Positions 14,503 through 15,354 of a stretch of 15,354 bases of DNA are shown here, in pieces. The notes under the pieces were generated by a model that saw nothing but the letters and a program-made list of their open reading frames with translations, was not told the DNA's origin and made no database searches. The position numbers were made by a program, and so were the translations under genes. This DNA is from JASJBU01 sp039714735 (GTDB lineage: Bacteria > Pseudomonadota > Gammaproteobacteria > Chromatiales > Chromatiaceae). The stretch is taken from contig JBDLIT010000100.1 in NCBI GenBank assembly GCA_039714735.1, forward strand, positions 1 through 15,354, written 5' to 3'. Positions within the stretch are counted from its first letter, which is position 1. The number at the start of each line of letters is the position of its first letter.

Positions 14503-15354
14503 TTACTCGGAGAACTCTCCAACCGGAGCTGCCTTTTTGCTGGTGATCCACTCCCGCACATCCTCATAGATCGACAGCATCGACGGCACCACCAACAGGA
14601 TCAGGATGGTGGCGAATCCCAGGCCGAAGGCGATCGAGGTCGCCATCGGGATCAGAAACTGGGCCTGACGCGAGGTCTCGAACAGCAATGGCGTCAGTCC
14701 CGCGATGGTGGTCAAAGAGGTCAGCAATACCGCCCGCAGGCGCTGACAGGAGGCCTCCACCAGCGCATCTCTCACCACCATACCCCCGGCCCGGATGTGT
14801 TTGTAGAAAGTCACCAGGATAATCGAGTCGTTGACCACGATGCCGGACAGACCGAAAAAGCCGAACACCGATAGCAAGGTCATGTTCATACCCATCAGCC
14901 AGTGGCCCAGAATGGCGCCGGTGAGCCCCAGGGGGATCACCACCATCACGATCAGCGGCCAGCCATAGGAGGAGAAAACCCAGGCCAGCACCAGATAGAT
15001 GAGGATCAGGGCCAGCCCGACACCAAGGCGCAGATCACTCAGGGTGTCGCGTTGACTGGCGGCAGTGCCCTCCAGGGTGTAGCTGATACCAAAACGGCTG
15101 ACCAGTTCGGGCAGCGTGGATTCAGTCAGACCATTGACAATGTCCTGGGTATTGGCAAGCGCGGGATCCACATCCCCGGTGACCGAGACCGACAACCGGC
15201 CGTCGGCATGCCGCAGGGCCTCGAAACCCAGCTTGGAGCGCCACTCCGCCACGCTACTGAGGGGGGCGAACTCACCATTCGGCAGACGGATCGGCAATTG
15301 ATCGAGACTGGTCAGATTGCGCTGTTCCGCGTCCGGCAACTGGACACGCACCTC
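14503..15354 (-). CDS. AcrB-type RND efflux permease, C-terminal part (gene enters from right edge)
   Basis: About 283 codons of the 3' end are visible. The frame is open to the window edge, so the GTG near the edge at 15351 is not a real start; the full protein would be about 1000 residues. Visible parts are the end of the second porter/docking region (RLPNGEFAPLSSVAEW, VSVTGDVDPA, ISYTLEGTAASQRDTL) and then the last membrane helices: LGVGLALILIYLVLAWVFSS, WPLIVMVVIPLGLTGAILGH, FGFFGLSGIVVNDSIILVTF, LLTSLTTIAGLTPLLF and ATSIAFGLGFATILILLVVP. This is the HAE/AcrB type, which moves substrates by proton exchange with a periplasmic adaptor and an outer-membrane channel. In the helix matching AcrB TM10, Asn-Asp (VNDS) stands where AcrB has Lys940, as in one group of RND pumps. 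Partner genes are not in view. The substrate is unknown. Confidence 0.92.
   Translation of the reverse strand, partial: EVRVQLPDAEQRNLTSLDQLPIRLPNGEFAPLSSVAEWRSKLGFEALRHADGRLSVSVTGDVDPALANTQDIVNGLTESTLPELVSRFGISYTLEGTAASQRDTLSDLRLGVGLALILIYLVLAWVFSSYGWPLIVMVVIPLGLTGAILGHWLMGMNMTLLSVFGFFGLSGIVVNDSIILVTFYKHIRAGGMVVRDALVEASCQRLRAVLLTSLTTIAGLTPLLFETSRQAQFLIPMATSIAFGLGFATILILLVVPSMLSIYEDVREWITSKKAAPVGEFSE

Overview
The window looks like chromosomal DNA of a gammaproteobacterium. The supporting genes are a FolM-type pteridine reductase, a MidA-type methyltransferase, a PilJ-like chemoreceptor behind a Pseudomonas/Vibrio-style sigma-28 promoter, a YfbK-type vWA lipoprotein and a REP doublet headed by GTAG. 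A TauE/SafE exporter close to two secreted thioredoxins would fit a sulfur-oxidising lineage such as the Chromatiales, but that is inference; no marker gene fixes the taxon. I saw no tRNA, rRNA, CRISPR array, insertion sequence or phage gene.

Layout. (1) 1-2978, minus: a large RND/MMPL-type membrane protein that continues into a cyclic-nucleotide-binding-like domain and then a degenerate GGDEF domain. It runs off the left edge. Divergent from it is a secreted protein of unknown function (3163-3855), whose 3' end overlaps a convergent TauE/SafE permease (3820-4635, minus). (2) 4743-5696, plus: an NDUFA9-like NAD(P)-binding protein. Then come two paralogous exported thioredoxin-fold proteins (5949-6422 and 6525-7031), separated in frame by a single TGA. 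(3) 9996-7028, minus: a probable operon of YfbK-like vWA lipoprotein, ECF sigma factor and membrane-anchored probable anti-sigma factor. The last two genes share a GTGA start/stop overlap, and the vWA-sigma gap holds two mutually exclusive hairpins. (4) 10131-11819, plus: a good sigma-28 promoter followed by a chemoreceptor whose reading frame is broken by an in-frame TAA at codon 33. The first membrane helix is thereby separated from the rest. (5) 13049-11844, minus: a MidA/NDUFAF7-type methyltransferase, divergent from a FolM-type pteridine reductase (13112-13867). (6) 13914-14015: a REPIN-like inverted repeat. Then a GFA/CENP-V zinc protein (14101-14457), and the C-terminal part of an AcrB-type RND efflux permease entering from the right edge (14503-15354, minus).

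How the genes work together. Region 3 is most likely an envelope-linked sigma-factor module. Region 4 belongs to the flagellar/chemotaxis regulon by promoter type. The two thioredoxins probably do thiol-disulfide chemistry in the periplasm. The most unusual items are the RND-CNB-GGDEF fusion, in which both regulatory domains have lost hallmark ligand or catalytic residues, and the nonsense codon in an otherwise well-preserved chemoreceptor behind an intact promoter.
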